The notes beneath the pieces are model-generated. The model was not told the DNA's origin. It made no database searches and saw nothing but the letters and a program-made list of their open reading frames with translations. From Trichosporon coremiiforme (lineage: Eukaryota; Basidiomycota; Tremellomycetes; Trichosporonales; Trichosporonaceae), in NCBI GenBank assembly GCA_039545355.1, contig BCJJ01000034.1:62001-126000 (forward strand): a stretch of DNA of 64,000 nucleotides. The letters are read 5' to 3'. Below are positions 21,596 through 33,130 of the stretch, in pieces (positions within the stretch are counted from its first letter, which is position 1; the number at the start of each line of letters is the position of its first letter). A program made the translations under genes and the position numbers.

Positions 21596-23471
21596 CTACA
21601 CGGGCGACATGGGCAACGAAGGCCCCTTTTCGAGCCCGGCGTGGCTGTGGCGGCTCCCGTCGATGTCGGACGGCGCGGACTGAACGGAGGCTGCCGAGGG
21701 CGCAAAGTGAGCAGGCGGCGGCGGCCCGCCCGAGTTGGCGTTCGGCGATCCAGCCCACGCGGGGTTGTACACTGGCGGCGCCTCTGTGACGACTACCTCG
21801 TTCGAGTGGTTCGTCAACCCCGAGTCCGTGTGCTGCAGGTGGTGGTACGTCACGGGACGCGGCTGGACCTTGGCGTCGAGCGCGGCGATGCCAACGGTGC
21901 TTGTACTGGCAGCGAGGTAGCCCTCGTCGTCAGGGTTCTGGACCGCGAGGGGGCTAAATGGCGAGCCGGGGGACATGCCGAGGAGTGGTTCGGAGGTCGA
22001 GCCGCTGCTCTGGTGGGACGCGCTCGGCGGGGTAGGGATGGCGTAGCCCTGCTGCTGCTGCTGGTCGTGGAGGCCGTAAGCGCCCATGCCCGCGATTCCG
22101 GCCGACGTTGCGCTAGGAGCGTAAGCCATGGGGACGCTGCCCGAGGATCGGAAGCCGGTGCCAGTGCTCATGCTCATAGGGACCGAACGAGGGGAGTCGT
22201 GGTACGGCTCAACGTCGTGAACATGGACCATGTCTCCCGGATCGCTCTCCATGTCGACGGGGTGGTTGTTGGTCGGCTGCTTCCTGCGCCGGCGCAGGCA
22301 GAACCACACGAGGAGGCACGCGATTGCCAGCGCCGCAACCGAGCCGATCACGATGCCCGCGATCGCCCCTGCGCTGAGGCCCGAGCTGCTACCGCCGCCG
22401 TGCGCCTCGTACAGCTTGAACTGCGACACGTCCAGGTACGCGTCGTGCATGTTGGTGACCTTGATCGTGTGCGGCTTGCCTGGGTCGAGCATCGTCTCGT
22501 ACATCGAGATGTTCTGCACCGTGTACAGGTTGTACGCGTTGCCGTTGAAGCGCGTCAGGCCGTACGCTGGCGGGTCGACCTCGACGGCAAAATCGTAGTG
22601 GTCCACGTCTACCGCTCCCCACACCTCGACACGCCCGATGCCCTTGGGGATCTTGGCGCTGATCGAGGTCCCGTTGTACTGGGACACGGCGCGGTTCCAC
22701 TTGACCACCACTGGCGACGTTAGCGACTTGGTCCGAAACACGGCAGATTGTGCTGTGGGGAGGACACTCACAGCTCTTGTCATAGTTGGTCGACTGGTTC
22801 TCGCCGTCCCACTGCCCATCGGCGGCGACATCGTACTCGCCACCGTTAGTGACGCGCTTGTTGTCGTCGCTCAGTTCAATGACGGCCGTAGGGGCATCGG
22901 CTCTGAAGATCAGCTGTTGCTCGGACTGACAGTTGGTCACTCACTCTTCTTTACCGGTGTCGATCTCGAAGTGGCCGATGGCGAAGCCTCCCTGCTGCAC
23001 CTCGACGGTGAGGTGGTGCCTGCCAAAGTCAAGGTCACGGATCGAGCACTGCAGCAGCGTTGCGTCGCCCGTACTGCGGCAGTCCTGCTCCTTCCCGTCG
23101 AGCTTGAGCTTTGCGAATCCAGTGCCGAGCTTCTCGCCAGGGTTGGGATCAGGGCCGATCAGGACGATGCCCGTGCCGACGAACGAGATCTCGGCCGTCG
23201 GGTAGTTGTCAATGCCCTGCACCTTGACATAGGTGTAGTGCGGATCGCTCGGCTTGCGCAGGTCCCACGGCCTGTACTCGGTCACCTGGGGGAAGGTCGT
23301 GTTCCAAGCGTTCAGGCCCGTGTTGGGGTCCCAACGGTCGTCGCTCTCGGCGCGCTCTCCGTACAGAGGTGGCGTGTAGGTGATCATCGGGCTGACATTG
23401 TCTACTATGACTTTGGCGGCGGTGGCGCGGGTCACGACCCACCCGAGGATGAGGGCGGCTGGCCCGATCAT
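21596..23471 (-). CDS. Type I membrane protein, extracellular two-lobe domain, PPVY tail (paralogue A)
   Basis: Exons 22945-23471, 22772-22902 and 21596-22710 give about 590 residues. A signal peptide (residues 1-19) is followed by VDNVSPMITYTPPLYG and a first beta-rich lobe with paired Cys (EQDCRST...LLQCSI). A second lobe contains VWGAVDVDHYDFAVEVDPPA and several N-x-S/T sites. One membrane helix (about 335-359, GAIAGIVIGSVAALAIACLL) is followed by RRRRK, which marks the inside. The long cytoplasmic tail is Ser/Gly/Pro-rich and ends with HTDSGLTN and EAPPVYNPAW, a PPxY motif that could bind WW domains. It is the best-preserved of four relatives in the next 13 kb. Possible wall or surface sensor or adhesin; no enzyme motif. 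Confidence 0.85.
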
Positions 23472-26175
23472 GGCGGCGTCGGTGCGTCGGTGCGCAGGGA
23501 AGACTGGGCGAATAGGTGCTCCGCGCGAGGGGAGGAAGGTGCCGGGTCGTGACCTCGGGGCGGATCTTCGGCGAGCGTGGATTCGGGGATCTAAGATCTA
23601 GGTCGGGAGCGGCGCGGTGGTGAGGAGGAGGGAAGAAGAATGGGCGAAGACAGTCGTAAGCTTGTGAGGACGATGAATGCGAGGTAGCGATGCAATGCGA
23701 TGTGTTCGAGGACAATGGTGACAATGGAGTAGTCGTCAAGGAAGGTAAAAGGAGGTCTAGACACTCTGAGCATGAGCGGAGCCAGAATGGAATGTAGGTG
23801 TTCTAGTGCGAGGGGCATGCATTCAGTGCACCAGTGCACCGGTGTGTGTGGGAGCTGGGGAGGCATGGGAGACAAGGACGCGGACGCGAGCGGTGCGGGC
23901 AGCGGTGATCGAGGAACAGAACTACACTCGCGGCGTTGCGTCTGTTGCCCCGCATTCGGTCCCGCTGGTGCTGCCTGCATCATGCAGCTTGTCACCACGG
24001 TCATGTGCGTGTGACCGCCCTGGCAGCGGCCAGGCAACTCTCCCTGCGCTATAAGCTTTCGCCTCTGCTAGCTAGCGCCAGCGCTGCTCTCTGCGAGACA
24101 CTACTGGCCTCTTGGATGCTTCGATGCTGTCACTGCGCATGCATGGAGTACACGGGCAGGCTATACAAAGCCCGGTTGTGCACGTAAAGGGCCATCGGGC
24201 CATCGTCTCGTTGCTCTCAACGGTGCGAGCGTGCCCGCCCCTGCCACTGGCGGATCTGGAGCTTCCCCGCATGGGTCTAGTACGCTAGTGTGCATGACCC
24301 CTTAGTCTACATCGTAGGTAGCCAAGCCTGGGCCATTTGGCCCGTGCACGACTCAGACACGTAAGACGATTTCAAGGTCTTGGCAGCGCAGCGTGCAGTG
24401 GCCATGGCTGGGATCTGCCGGGGAGGGAGAGGGAATGGGGCGTTCAGTGCAGTGCGCCGAGCGTTCCCGGTGCTGCGTCCCTCCGGTCCCTCCACAATCT
24501 CGACCGATCCACCTCGACTTGTTAATGAGAGCAGCAGGCCAGGGCATCGGAGCACGGCATGCGGGATTGCGATCAGTTCGTTTATGCAGTGCGTCATAAT
24601 TGCAGCCTCGAGATTTGGGCAGCCCGGACCGGTGACGGCCCGCAAAATGAAGGAGTGTATGTAAGCTGTAAGGCTCGCGCACTACAGCTCTGGAAAGAAG
24701 GCCATCCAGAGACGAAAGCGACTCGGACAGGGTGTGATTCTACGCTCTATGAATTGGGTAGGTTGGCTCCAGCTCGCTTTAGCTCGGGTTCGGATCCGGG
24801 TTGAGCGATGAGCGGCGGAGTCGGATAGACGCAGACCCGCTCAGCTCAGATCTACTCTATTCCACCACCTTGCGCCTTGCCGCCTCTCGGCTGAGACACG
24901 CTCCGCACATTTCTGGGTGTCTGCGAGCCGTGCCTCCACCGTCACCAGGGCCTCACTTCGATCGTCGTCAACCCTCCGGCTCCTCCTCCTTGGACACGCT
25001 GCCCAGAGCGCCAGTGCTCTAGCGCCAGTGCTCTGCGCGGAGGCATGATCTATGCAGCTGGACCGATCCGTGCCTTTGGTATCCATGTCAGAACCTTGTC
25101 CTACACCCCTGAACACCCTGTCGATCCTTCGTCACTCCATCGCCACCCACCACCAGACGTCCTTCCTCGGAAAATGACGCGAACGCCTCGCTCCACCAAA
25201 ACAAGACGTCTCGTGATCCATCTTCCGCCCGACCCACTCCCTCCACACTGCATCGTATCGATGCGTGCCCCAGCGATAACGGCTCCACAGACCTCGCTAG
25301 ACTCGCTACTCGTCTGATTTTCCCTGGGCGTCTCTCCATCCCCCATCCAAGCCAGCGGCCAGCCCGTTGATGTTTCGTCGAAGCTTCCATCGGCCGACAC
25401 AGCTGCGTGCCTCCCCGTCGATGTCAAGAGAAGACAGAACACCGGCACAGCATTCGCACCTTATCTCCCCATTCCGGGGGGATGTGGGTACGTACTGCAC
25501 CGCTCTGCGTGTGCTCGCTGCCCGCCCGTGTGCTTGGCCATGTTTCGAACCTCCGAACGCTGGTTATCAAGAACTTCTTGATCTTCCAGTGCAGACAAAC
25601 TCGCGCACCTTTGCACCAATCCACTCACGTTCACTCGGCAGTGCATCCTTGGCATGATGTATCCGAATCCTCCGGCACAGCGGACACAGATAAGGTCGAG
25701 GCGGTGCTGCCCGGGAGCTGCCCCATTGAAGGAAGGAGTCGATAGTTGATCCGGGAGGCGAGTTCGGAAGCGCCTCCGACGCCCTCCCCCCACGACCCTT
25801 CCGACCCCCTCCGTGCTCAGCAGAGGCATCAGAGGACTTCGGGGTTTTATTATCTCGCTGGTTCACTGGTTCGCTGACCCGTTGGCGTTGAGTCGTCTCA
25901 GTCGCCTCAGTCGTCTCAGGCTGGACCGAGACAGATTCCGTGCAGAGTCAAGGAATCGAGGGATCTGTCGGGTTACCGAAGATTGACTCGATTGCATTCT
26001 CCGATCTGTCCATTCCGGTTATCAGCCTCCTCGATCCTGGTCGAACGGCCAAACAACTCTCCCTGCCTCTCCGTCCCAAGCTGCGCCTTTCCCCGCTCAT
26101 TTCCCTGCCGCCCCCAATCCGCAAGCCCGCCTTCCACTTGATCGCAGAAGTGGGGAAAAGTGTAGAGGGAAAAAA
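23472..26175. other. 2.7-kb gene-poor interval
   Basis: No supported gene. Frames on both strands are short and compositionally biased. The left end is the promoter of membrane protein A. The stretch near 24830-25320 is CT-rich on the + strand. Confidence 0.45.
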
Positions 26176-26260
26176 TGACCTCTGGCGGGGTCGAACCGCC
26201 GACCTTATGCGTATCACTCGCGTGTTAAGCATACGCTCTAACCAACTGAGCTAAGTGGCC
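26176..26260 (-). tRNA. tRNA-Val(AAC) with intron, copy 4
   Basis: Mature part as in the other Val-AAC genes; the intron is only 11 nt (CGCGAGTGATA). Trailer TTTTTTCCC, one of the few without GGC. Confidence 0.94.
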
Positions 26261-26701
26261 TGGGATGTTGATGATTGTGCCTTGCGCCCTCGGCGGCGCC
26301 CGGCCGGGGGCGGGGGCGTCGTCGGGCTGACCTCCTCTGCTATGCAACCCTCTCTTCCGATCATCACTCAGCAGAGACCTGCACAGCGATCGCGCAACGC
26401 TTAACTCTGCATCGAAGGTTCCCTCAAAGTGGGGGGCGTTGAGTGGGCGGCGTTGAGGTTACGACAGGTCTGTACACACTCTGCACGATGGTCGAGCTCT
26501 GATGGTGTCTGTTATTTTTGGGACAAATCAACGTCCAGTCCCAAGAAACAAGGTTTGTGTTGCTGTGAACTGATACGACAAGTGAGACGTAAACTGACGC
26601 GGTGATCTACGTCGCGCCGCTTCCCAGTCCCCGGGCCCTCCTTCATCCCTCGGCACGCCCCTGAGTTCGTCGGTCCGATGCACCTGTGCGCCCCCGACGC
26701 T

Positions 26702-26737
26702 CCTGACGGGCCTGACGGACCTGACCTACCTGACCGT
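26702..26737. repeat. 9-bp tandem repeat, four units
   Basis: Four consecutive units of CCTGACNNN (CCTGACGGG, CCTGACGGA, CCTGACCTA, CCTGACCGT). Intergenic. Confidence 0.8.
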
Positions 26738-26885
26738 TCGGACCGATCCCCTTTCTGACCATTTCTGACGATCACGATCGGATCACCTCACCAACACTGC
26801 AGATAACGAGACCTCGGTAGCTATGGCAAGAATGTGGGACAGGGCGACACACAGGAGCCGAGTTTGAGTTCGGTTCGGCGCAGTT

Positions 26886-26912
26886 GTGGCCGTCGTGGCC
26901 GTCGTGGCCGCC
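26886..26912. repeat. 9-bp tandem repeat, three units
   Basis: GTGGCCGTC twice followed by GTGGCCGCC; intergenic, about 160 bp from the end of membrane protein B. Confidence 0.8.
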
Positions 26913-27067
26913 AACCCTTGTTCCTCATGCGCGTTCCGCGTTCCGCGTTCAGTCAGACGTTGCATCGTCATTATCGTTTACCAGGGCCATAACATACACA
27001 AGACCCTTGTACACAAGTCCCTGTACGCAAACCCCATGTATGGCCCAGGACCCACCTCCGCGTTCAC

Positions 27068-28752
27068 TTAGGCCTTCTCAGGCCTCGTGACTGTCTCGGC
27101 GACTCCGGACGCCGACACCAATACAGAGGCGGACGGGCCCGGCGCCCAATCGGGGTTGTACGTCGGGGGCGTCTCCTCGATCATCACCCCCGAGGCCTGC
27201 GCCACCTGGGGCACGGACAGCGCGCCGCCGTCGGTGTGGTGGACGTGCTGGATCTCAAGGGGGGGTGAGGGTGCGGGATTCTTGGCGTCGAGCGCGGACA
27301 GTCCCACAGTGCTGGGGCCGGGACGCGCGAGCTCGTCCGGATTGTGCAGGCGCAGGGAGTGGCCCGTGCTGTAGCGGCTGCTCTTGAGGGGGTCGGACGT
27401 GGACGACGAGCTGGCCGTGCCCAGCGGAACGTAGGGGGATGCGACGGAGACAGGTAGCGGGACGGCGGTGGCGGCGTGCGACATGGGCCGCTCGTCGTGG
27501 AATGGCTCGACGTGGTCTGCGTTCTCGTGGTCCGACTCCAGGTCCATCGCGGTGGGGCGCAGGGCGCTCTTGTGCTTCTGCCGGTGGCGCCAGAGCCACC
27601 ATCCCAGCAGTCCCAGGGCTGCGAGACCAGCAACAGCACACCCCACAGCGATACCCGCAATAGCGCCGGTGCTGAGGCCCCCGCCGCCCTTCCCTGCCGT
27701 CTTGTAGAAGACCACCTCGGAAATGTCCAGGTACGCGCCCGACGCGGCGAGGTTGGTAATGGTGAGCTTGTGCTCCCTGTCCGCCTCGAGAGCACACTCA
27801 AACATGGACACGTTCTGCACCGTGAAGTGGTTCCAGGCGCTGAGGTCGAAGGTCCCAGGGCCCAGGAGCGAGGGCGGCGAGAGCGTGATGCGGAACTGGT
27901 TGTGGTCGATGTCCACTGCGCCGAACACGCTGACGCGCGTCGTGCCAGAGGGTACGGTGAGGGAGACGGATGCGTTTTGCCCCTTGGTCGTTGCACGGAC
28001 CCAGTTGGCCGCCACTGCGCGTTAGCGCACAGAAGGAGGAGAGGGACGTACCGTTTCCAGACGAGTCTTGGGACTCGCCCACGCCGCCCCATTGCCCGTC
28101 CCAGCCGACGGTGTCGTTGCGGTTGAGCACGTCTTGGCCGAACGCGAGCGGGACGCGCGTCGGAGCCTCCCTGCACGTCAGCGTCACTGGGTGGACTGAC
28201 TTACTCCTCATGACCGGCAAAGACGTCAAAGTGGTCAAGCGCGAACGAGCCCTCGGTCACCTTGATCGTGAACTCGTGCCGGCCGTACGCGACCTCCTTG
28301 TTGCAGCGCATCCGCATCCCGTCCTGGCTGTCCTGGCAGTCCCCGACGTAGCTGCCGTCAATGTACATCTGCGCCTTGCCGGCGGGAATGTTCGGCTTCT
28401 GGCCGACGTTGGGTCCGACGACCGCAACTTCCTTGCCGACGAAGGAGATCGAGGCACTCGGCGCGTCCATCCCCTTCACGTAGGTGGCCCAGGTGTAGTG
28501 CGCGTCGGTGAACTTCTTCAGCTCCCATTCCTGCCACGGCTGGTTCAGGTAGGCTGTTTTCCAGGCGTTCTTGGCGGTGTTGGGCTCCCACACGGGCTCG
28601 GTGTAGCTTGTCGATCGGCCGCCGACCAGCGCAGGACTGTAGCTGATCACGGGGCTGAGATTGTCGATCTCGTACGACACGCCCTGGGCCACGGCCGCGT
28701 TGGCGGTCGTGACGCCCAGGACGGCGACGGCGACGCCGGCGAGGGAAAACAT
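27068..28752 (-). CDS. Type I membrane protein, extracellular two-lobe domain, PPTY tail (paralogue B)
   Basis: Exons 28205-28752, 28052-28170 and 27068-28014 give about 537 residues with the same two intron positions and phases (2 and 1) as paralogue A. The start at 28752 begins a clear signal peptide (MFSLAGVAVAVLGVTTANAA); an upstream ATG at 28908 would add a non-secretory leader. Lobe 1 begins EIDNLSPVISYSPALVGG and contains paired Cys (VGDCQDS, MRMRCNK). Lobe 2 has FGAVDIDHNQFRITLSPP and VQNVSMFECALEAD. A membrane helix (about 340-363) is followed by WRHRQKH and a tail with LESDHENADHVEPFHD, HVHHTDGG and EETPPTYNPDWA. The tail motifs HTD-x-G and PP-x-YNP-x-WA are shared with paralogue A. 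Confidence 0.86.
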
Positions 28753-29472
28753 CCTTGCTGGACGGCGGGCGATTGTAACCAGCTGTCGGGGGTTGAGGCG
28801 AGTCTGCTCTCCGAGATCGGCAGACTTGTCGAGGGACTTGACGACGGACTTGTACTCCGCCAGCGGCTGACAGTCGATGAAGATAAGTGGGGAATGTTGA
28901 GAGAGCAAGGTGGACAGACGAGCTGTCGAGGTTCATTGCTGCTCAGAAGTCGATGTGTGCTCAGTGCGGTCGGTGCGAAGGTGCGGGAGCAGTGCTTGGA
29001 CGGTGCCGAAGCCTCACACAAGGCTGGTCGGACGTGATCGGAGGCGGCGTTGCGTCTGCTGCATAGTGGGCTCAGTGCTGAGGACTGCAGGGTTTGTGTG
29101 CTTCCCAATGTGGCTTGAACGCCATGAGCGAAGACCGATGCGCTCGGCCACCGTTGGAAGAGGTTTCGGCAGACCGACGTCAGGCGGCGAAGTAAAGACA
29201 GTGTGGGATACCCTTCAACGCGATGTTCCTTAGGCTCACTTGGCCGTCTGCAATGATGGAGGTCTGGTGCTGGCCAACAGGCGGGGGACATGACCACACG
29301 GACCTCGCTAGCACCTCGGATACTCAAGGTCACAATCGACGCCTTCACCATGTCCCTACACGGAGCCTTGCTTATCTGTGTGCACGCGGAAGAGGGCGAG
29401 AAGGCCTTTCCATAATACTGCACTGGGGACAGGTCGGTGCTGCAAGTCCGTGTGTCGTACGTGAGGAAACCC
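28753..29472. other. intergenic between paralogue B and its broken copy
   Basis: Holds the promoter of paralogue B. Frames seen here (for example 28647-29561 minus) are mostly shadows of the neighbours. Confidence 0.45.
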
Positions 29473-30970
29473 CTAGTGGTGGACGCTTCTGGTCTTGCGT
29501 GGAGACGCAGGCTGAGAGGACGCTCGGATCGCATTGCTAAACTGGCACTGCGCCAGTACACACTCTGGGTCCCCTAAGCTCGATGTTGAGGCTGCCATGA
29601 AAGGCTGAACCGTGTGATGGCCGGTGTCGTCAACCACCTCATCGGTGGACAATGCCCCGAGGTCATTGGCATTCACGGGCTGAATCTTCTTGCGTTGCAA
29701 CGCTAACATCTCGAGAATGAAGCAGACAATGCCGGCCGCCGCTGCACAGCCGAGTGCGATTCCGGCGACCGGGCCAGGACCCAAGCCACTCGATACTTTC
29801 ACTTCCTCGGGGTCTTTCACGTCCTCCATGTCCTTCACATCGCCATCGCCAGGGAACAGCTTGAACTGTGCGACATCCATCTTTGCGTAATCCCAGGATG
29901 TGATCTTGATCGAATGGTTGACTGCAGGATGGAGCAACGTCTCGTAGATGCGCGTGTTGTAGACCGTCCATGTTGGAAGCACTGGCTGGGAAAAGACATG
30001 ATGGCCGTATGCCGGTGGATCGATTTAGACGTCGAAGAATTGATATTCTCGACCAATTGCCCCCTAGATTTCAACTCAACCAATCCCTCTGGGAAGTAAG
30101 GCTTTCAGAGATGCGCCAGCCCTCGTAGTGGAGAGCCGGAGCCAGTAGATTGATGCTGTGCTTGTCAATCGACTCGTTCCCCAGGGCTACCCAGGACCTG
30201 TTGGAGGCCCGTCGTCGTCAAAACCTGAAGCGAACTTGGGTGTCCATTGTGCTTCGGGTGCAGATCGTGCCCTCCTTCAAACGCTGCTGTGGAACCCTCC
30301 CCCTCGGTGAACCAGTTAAGCACTGTAGCCCGCTCTGTTCTGCTGGTGGTGGTAAGCGCAATCTATGGACAGCTCTCACTCCTCCCGGCCAGTTTCGACT
30401 TAAAAGAAGCTGATGGCGAACATTCCCATCTTGACAGTAACTGTGGCAGAGTGGCGTCCGAAAGGTAAGTTGTCAACTTTGCAACTCATTCGAAAGGCGT
30501 CTGGCTTGCTTGGTTTGATCACAAACAGCTGAGGACTCATCCCTACCGTCTACTCGAAGCTCAGCAGATCCGGGCTCCGCAATGTCTGAGGACAGGTTTA
30601 CGGGGCCGAAGAGGGTGATGCTGGTCCCGACAAAGGATAGCTCGAGGGATGGGGCGGCCGCATTGTTGATCAGCCCAGCCCAAGTGAAGTGGTTTCCAGT
30701 GACGTTCCTAGGAATTGGTCCCTCATACGTAATGCCAGGGAAGGTCGTCTCCCACCTATTAGCAGCGCTGGTGGGCGTCCAACGTAGACCATTGGTTGGA
30801 TAGTGGTTGCTATTGTTGAAGCCGGTGCCATAGCTCTGTATGCCGCAGAGAGGAGGTCTGTATCGGATCATCGGACTAACATTGTCGACTGTGATGACTT
30901 TCGACATCCCAGTGTTGGCCACCAGGCGAGGAGGCCCATAGTAGAGAAGACAACCCCCGGCAAACGACAT
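29473..30970 (-). pseudogene. Broken third copy of the membrane-protein family (paralogue C)
   Basis: Pieces align with paralogues A and B along the whole length: VDNVSPMIRYRPPLCG, FVGTSITLFGP, ELRVDGRDESS, then after a frame change FGRHSATVTVKMGMFAI, IDPPAYG, TVYNTRIYETLLHP and a membrane helix (VAGIALGCAAAAGIVCFILE). The reading is interrupted by a frameshift near 30460-30520 and by four in-frame stops. One stop stands where paralogue A has Arg (CGA to TGA), one where it has Trp (TGG to TAG), and two TAA stand opposite Glu. The PPxY end of the tail is absent. The second exon cannot be traced. The DNA is visibly less GC-rich than that of its neighbours, as expected for sequence no longer under selection. 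Expression of a short N-terminal piece cannot be excluded. Confidence 0.8.
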
Positions 30971-31227
30971 TGGCGGCTGGCCATCGTCGAGCGGCGGGGG
31001 CGTTCGGAATGGCGAGTGGCGGCGAGCTGGGACCAGGAAAGGGACAGCCAGTACTGTGCAGCCGAAAACGACGAGAGATAACGCTACGATGAACCCATTG
31101 CAGGGTCAATGCGGAGATCGGGGTACTCGGAGCCTGCAATCATCGCCCACCCCAGAATCCAAGAAGCAAGCCCCTCCATCCCAACACCTCTCAGGCCCTC
31201 CTTCCATACCCCGCAAGAAAAAGGGAT

Positions 31228-31313
31228 TGACCTCTGGCGGGGTCGAACCGCCGACCTTATGCGTAAAGCACGAGCTGTTAAGCATACGCTCTAACCAACT
31301 GAGCTAAGTGGCC
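31228..31313 (-). tRNA. tRNA-Val(AAC) with intron, copy 5
   Basis: Mature part as in the other Val-AAC genes; 12-nt intron GCTCGTGCTTTA. Trailer ATCCCTTTTTC. Confidence 0.94.
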
Positions 31314-32249
31314 GAAGTATTTGCACGAGGGCGCAGGCACGGCGCGCGCCCTCGCCGCCCTGGGCGGCTCGCTCCTCGCCGAGGGGCGTCCGTGTGCGTG
31401 TGCCGTCCGCAGAGCACTCTTCATTCATTGCTGTAGTAGTACAACAATGCTTACTAATGGAAATAGCACGCTTTGGAGTAAGGAGGGAAGGCGCGAAAGT
31501 CACATCACGCGACAGTGGTTCCGGTTCGCGTTATCTTATCAGCGCTCAGGAACGTGTCGTCAAGCGCCCTGACCTGATCCAGTCTTGCAGGCAGCTTTCC
31601 CTGCCGCTCTCATACTCACGCAACATCATCCCCTCCGGCGCATCCCTGCTGTTGCATATGAAGCTTAGATTACATCTACAGTCCTCAGCTCTTCCAAGCT
31701 TGGAAGAACGGTGTAAGAGTTCTGCCGCATGGTGTCGACGTCCGTTGAGATAGCCTGCTGATACTAGGTCCGAAAGAGCAGTTGTCGTGGACAATGGGCG
31801 AGTTCCAGGGGAAGAGTTTCGTCCGGAGCAGCCAGTCGTTCATCGCTGCCGTCGGCTTCCCCTTCGCAGAAGGAGTGGCGACCATACCGAGAGCAACAAT
31901 GTTGATGCAGAACAGAGCAGAGGGAACCGGCAATGTTGTTCCGTTTCGGTTAGACTCAACTCGACTCAACTCTGTGTCGATGTTCGGCGCGGGGCTTAGT
32001 GCCGGTAGTGCCGCTGGTCGGCTGTTTGGACGAACGAGGCTGAAGACGTTATCTTATCAGGTGTTGTGCCCGTCGCGTCCTGACCTTCACTGTTCAAGAC
32101 GCCACCACTGCAGCGGCTCAACAGGATCGGCAGTTTCATTCGGCATCCATACGTCACACCTTGCAGCCTCAAAGCTCTGCACATTTAAATTCTGCAACGT
32201 GTATAAACGACTTCGCACACCTTCTGCTCTGCATCCACCTCACTTCAAC
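31314..32249. other. intergenic, possible gene relics
   Basis: No intact gene. A minus-strand frame at 31685-31969 has a hydrophobic, signal-like stretch (PSALFCINIVALGMVATPSA) followed by NDWLLRTKLFPWNSPIVHDN, which could be a fragment of a secreted protein that I do not recognise. Confidence 0.4.
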
Positions 32250-33026
32250 ATGTTCTCGCCGAGGAGCCATCCCGCAAGCGGGCTCGTGCCAGCGAACCCC
32301 ACGCAAGCGCTACCCTCAGTCGCCCTGTTCTGGCTGAGCTGCTAAAGTCCTTTTCGCCAGACGAGGTCCTGAACCTCTTGCTCGACTCCGCAGCCCGTGG
32401 CCTTCAAGTCAGCGCCGACGTGCAGTCGGCATTTGAAGCGCGCAAGGAGGCCGAGTCGGAGCGCACTCGCGACTTTGACCACTTCTCGAAGTCGATTTGG
32501 AAGGACTTGAACGTGACGTACAACCGCCGCGTCTGGCCGTCGGCAGTTTGATGCCGGTCACGAGGTCTGTGCGGACATCGAGAGCACGTTCTACACGATC
32601 GCGAAGGAGACGTCCGCCTACGCCAACGCGCAAGCTCAGCGCCCTCGAGACAATGCGCAAGATCCTGAAGAGTCTCGTCTTGTCAGAAGGCGAGGTGCCC
32701 AAGGTTGCCAAGGAACACTTCCACTCCGTTGAAGAGATGATCGCGGTCCCCAAGACCTTGAACAAGCCAGAGGTGGCGAAGCTAGAAAGAACGGGCTCGT
32801 GGCTAGTCTTGAAGAGCTGAGGAAGCTGCAAAAAGACTTCCTCGAGGTGTGGGACGTTGGAGATGTGATTGGCATCGTGAGCTACAAGTTCAGGCTCTGG
32901 CAACTTCAGCTTGCGAAGACAGAAGCCGAGACAGTCGGACCAATGCACACCAAGCGATCGTTTCCATTAGGCGGTCAAACCTTCAAGGTTGGTGAGCCAG
33001 AGGCATGTAGGGCAGGGAAACACTGA
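32250..33026 (+). pseudogene. Frameshifted remnant of a fungal helical, probably nuclear protein
   Basis: Read across three frames, the segments form one continuous helical protein: EEPSRKRARASEPHASATLS (a basic, NLS-like patch), AELLKSFSPDEVLNLLLDSA, RDFDHFSKSIWKDLNVTYNR, then QFDAGHEVCADIESTFYTIA, then KLSALETMRKILKSLVLSEG, then LEELRKLQKDFLEVWDVGDV. There is no in-frame ATG at the start. Single-base frame changes occur after YNRR (about 32530), after AYANA (about 32630) and near 32800; none coincides with GT/AG borders. The pattern ...ALETMRKI-x-K-S... resembles a conserved fungal protein group of unknown function with an N-terminal NLS; that link is from memory. Sequencing error is an alternative cause of the frame changes. 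Confidence 0.65.
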
Positions 33027-33130
33027 CACATAGCATGTCTAGAGATTATACTTATCACTGAGCGAACATTCTTGTTTTGGTATTGGTTTCCTCTGAAGAT
33101 ACATCAGAGGGTGCTTGAATTGACGGTGGC

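Larger units (their letters stand above)
26261..27067. other. intergenic with short tandem repeats
   Basis: No gene recognised. Two 9-bp tandem arrays are described separately. Confidence 0.45.

Noticed and set aside
21530..22723. 397-residue + frame opposite membrane protein A
   Set aside because: Arg/Val/Gly-rich antisense reading of a well-supported spliced gene.
29473..30970. Repeat-induced point mutation as the cause of the broken paralogue
   Set aside because: Two of the four stops are not simple C-to-T or G-to-A changes, and the identical transposon pair nearby is undamaged.
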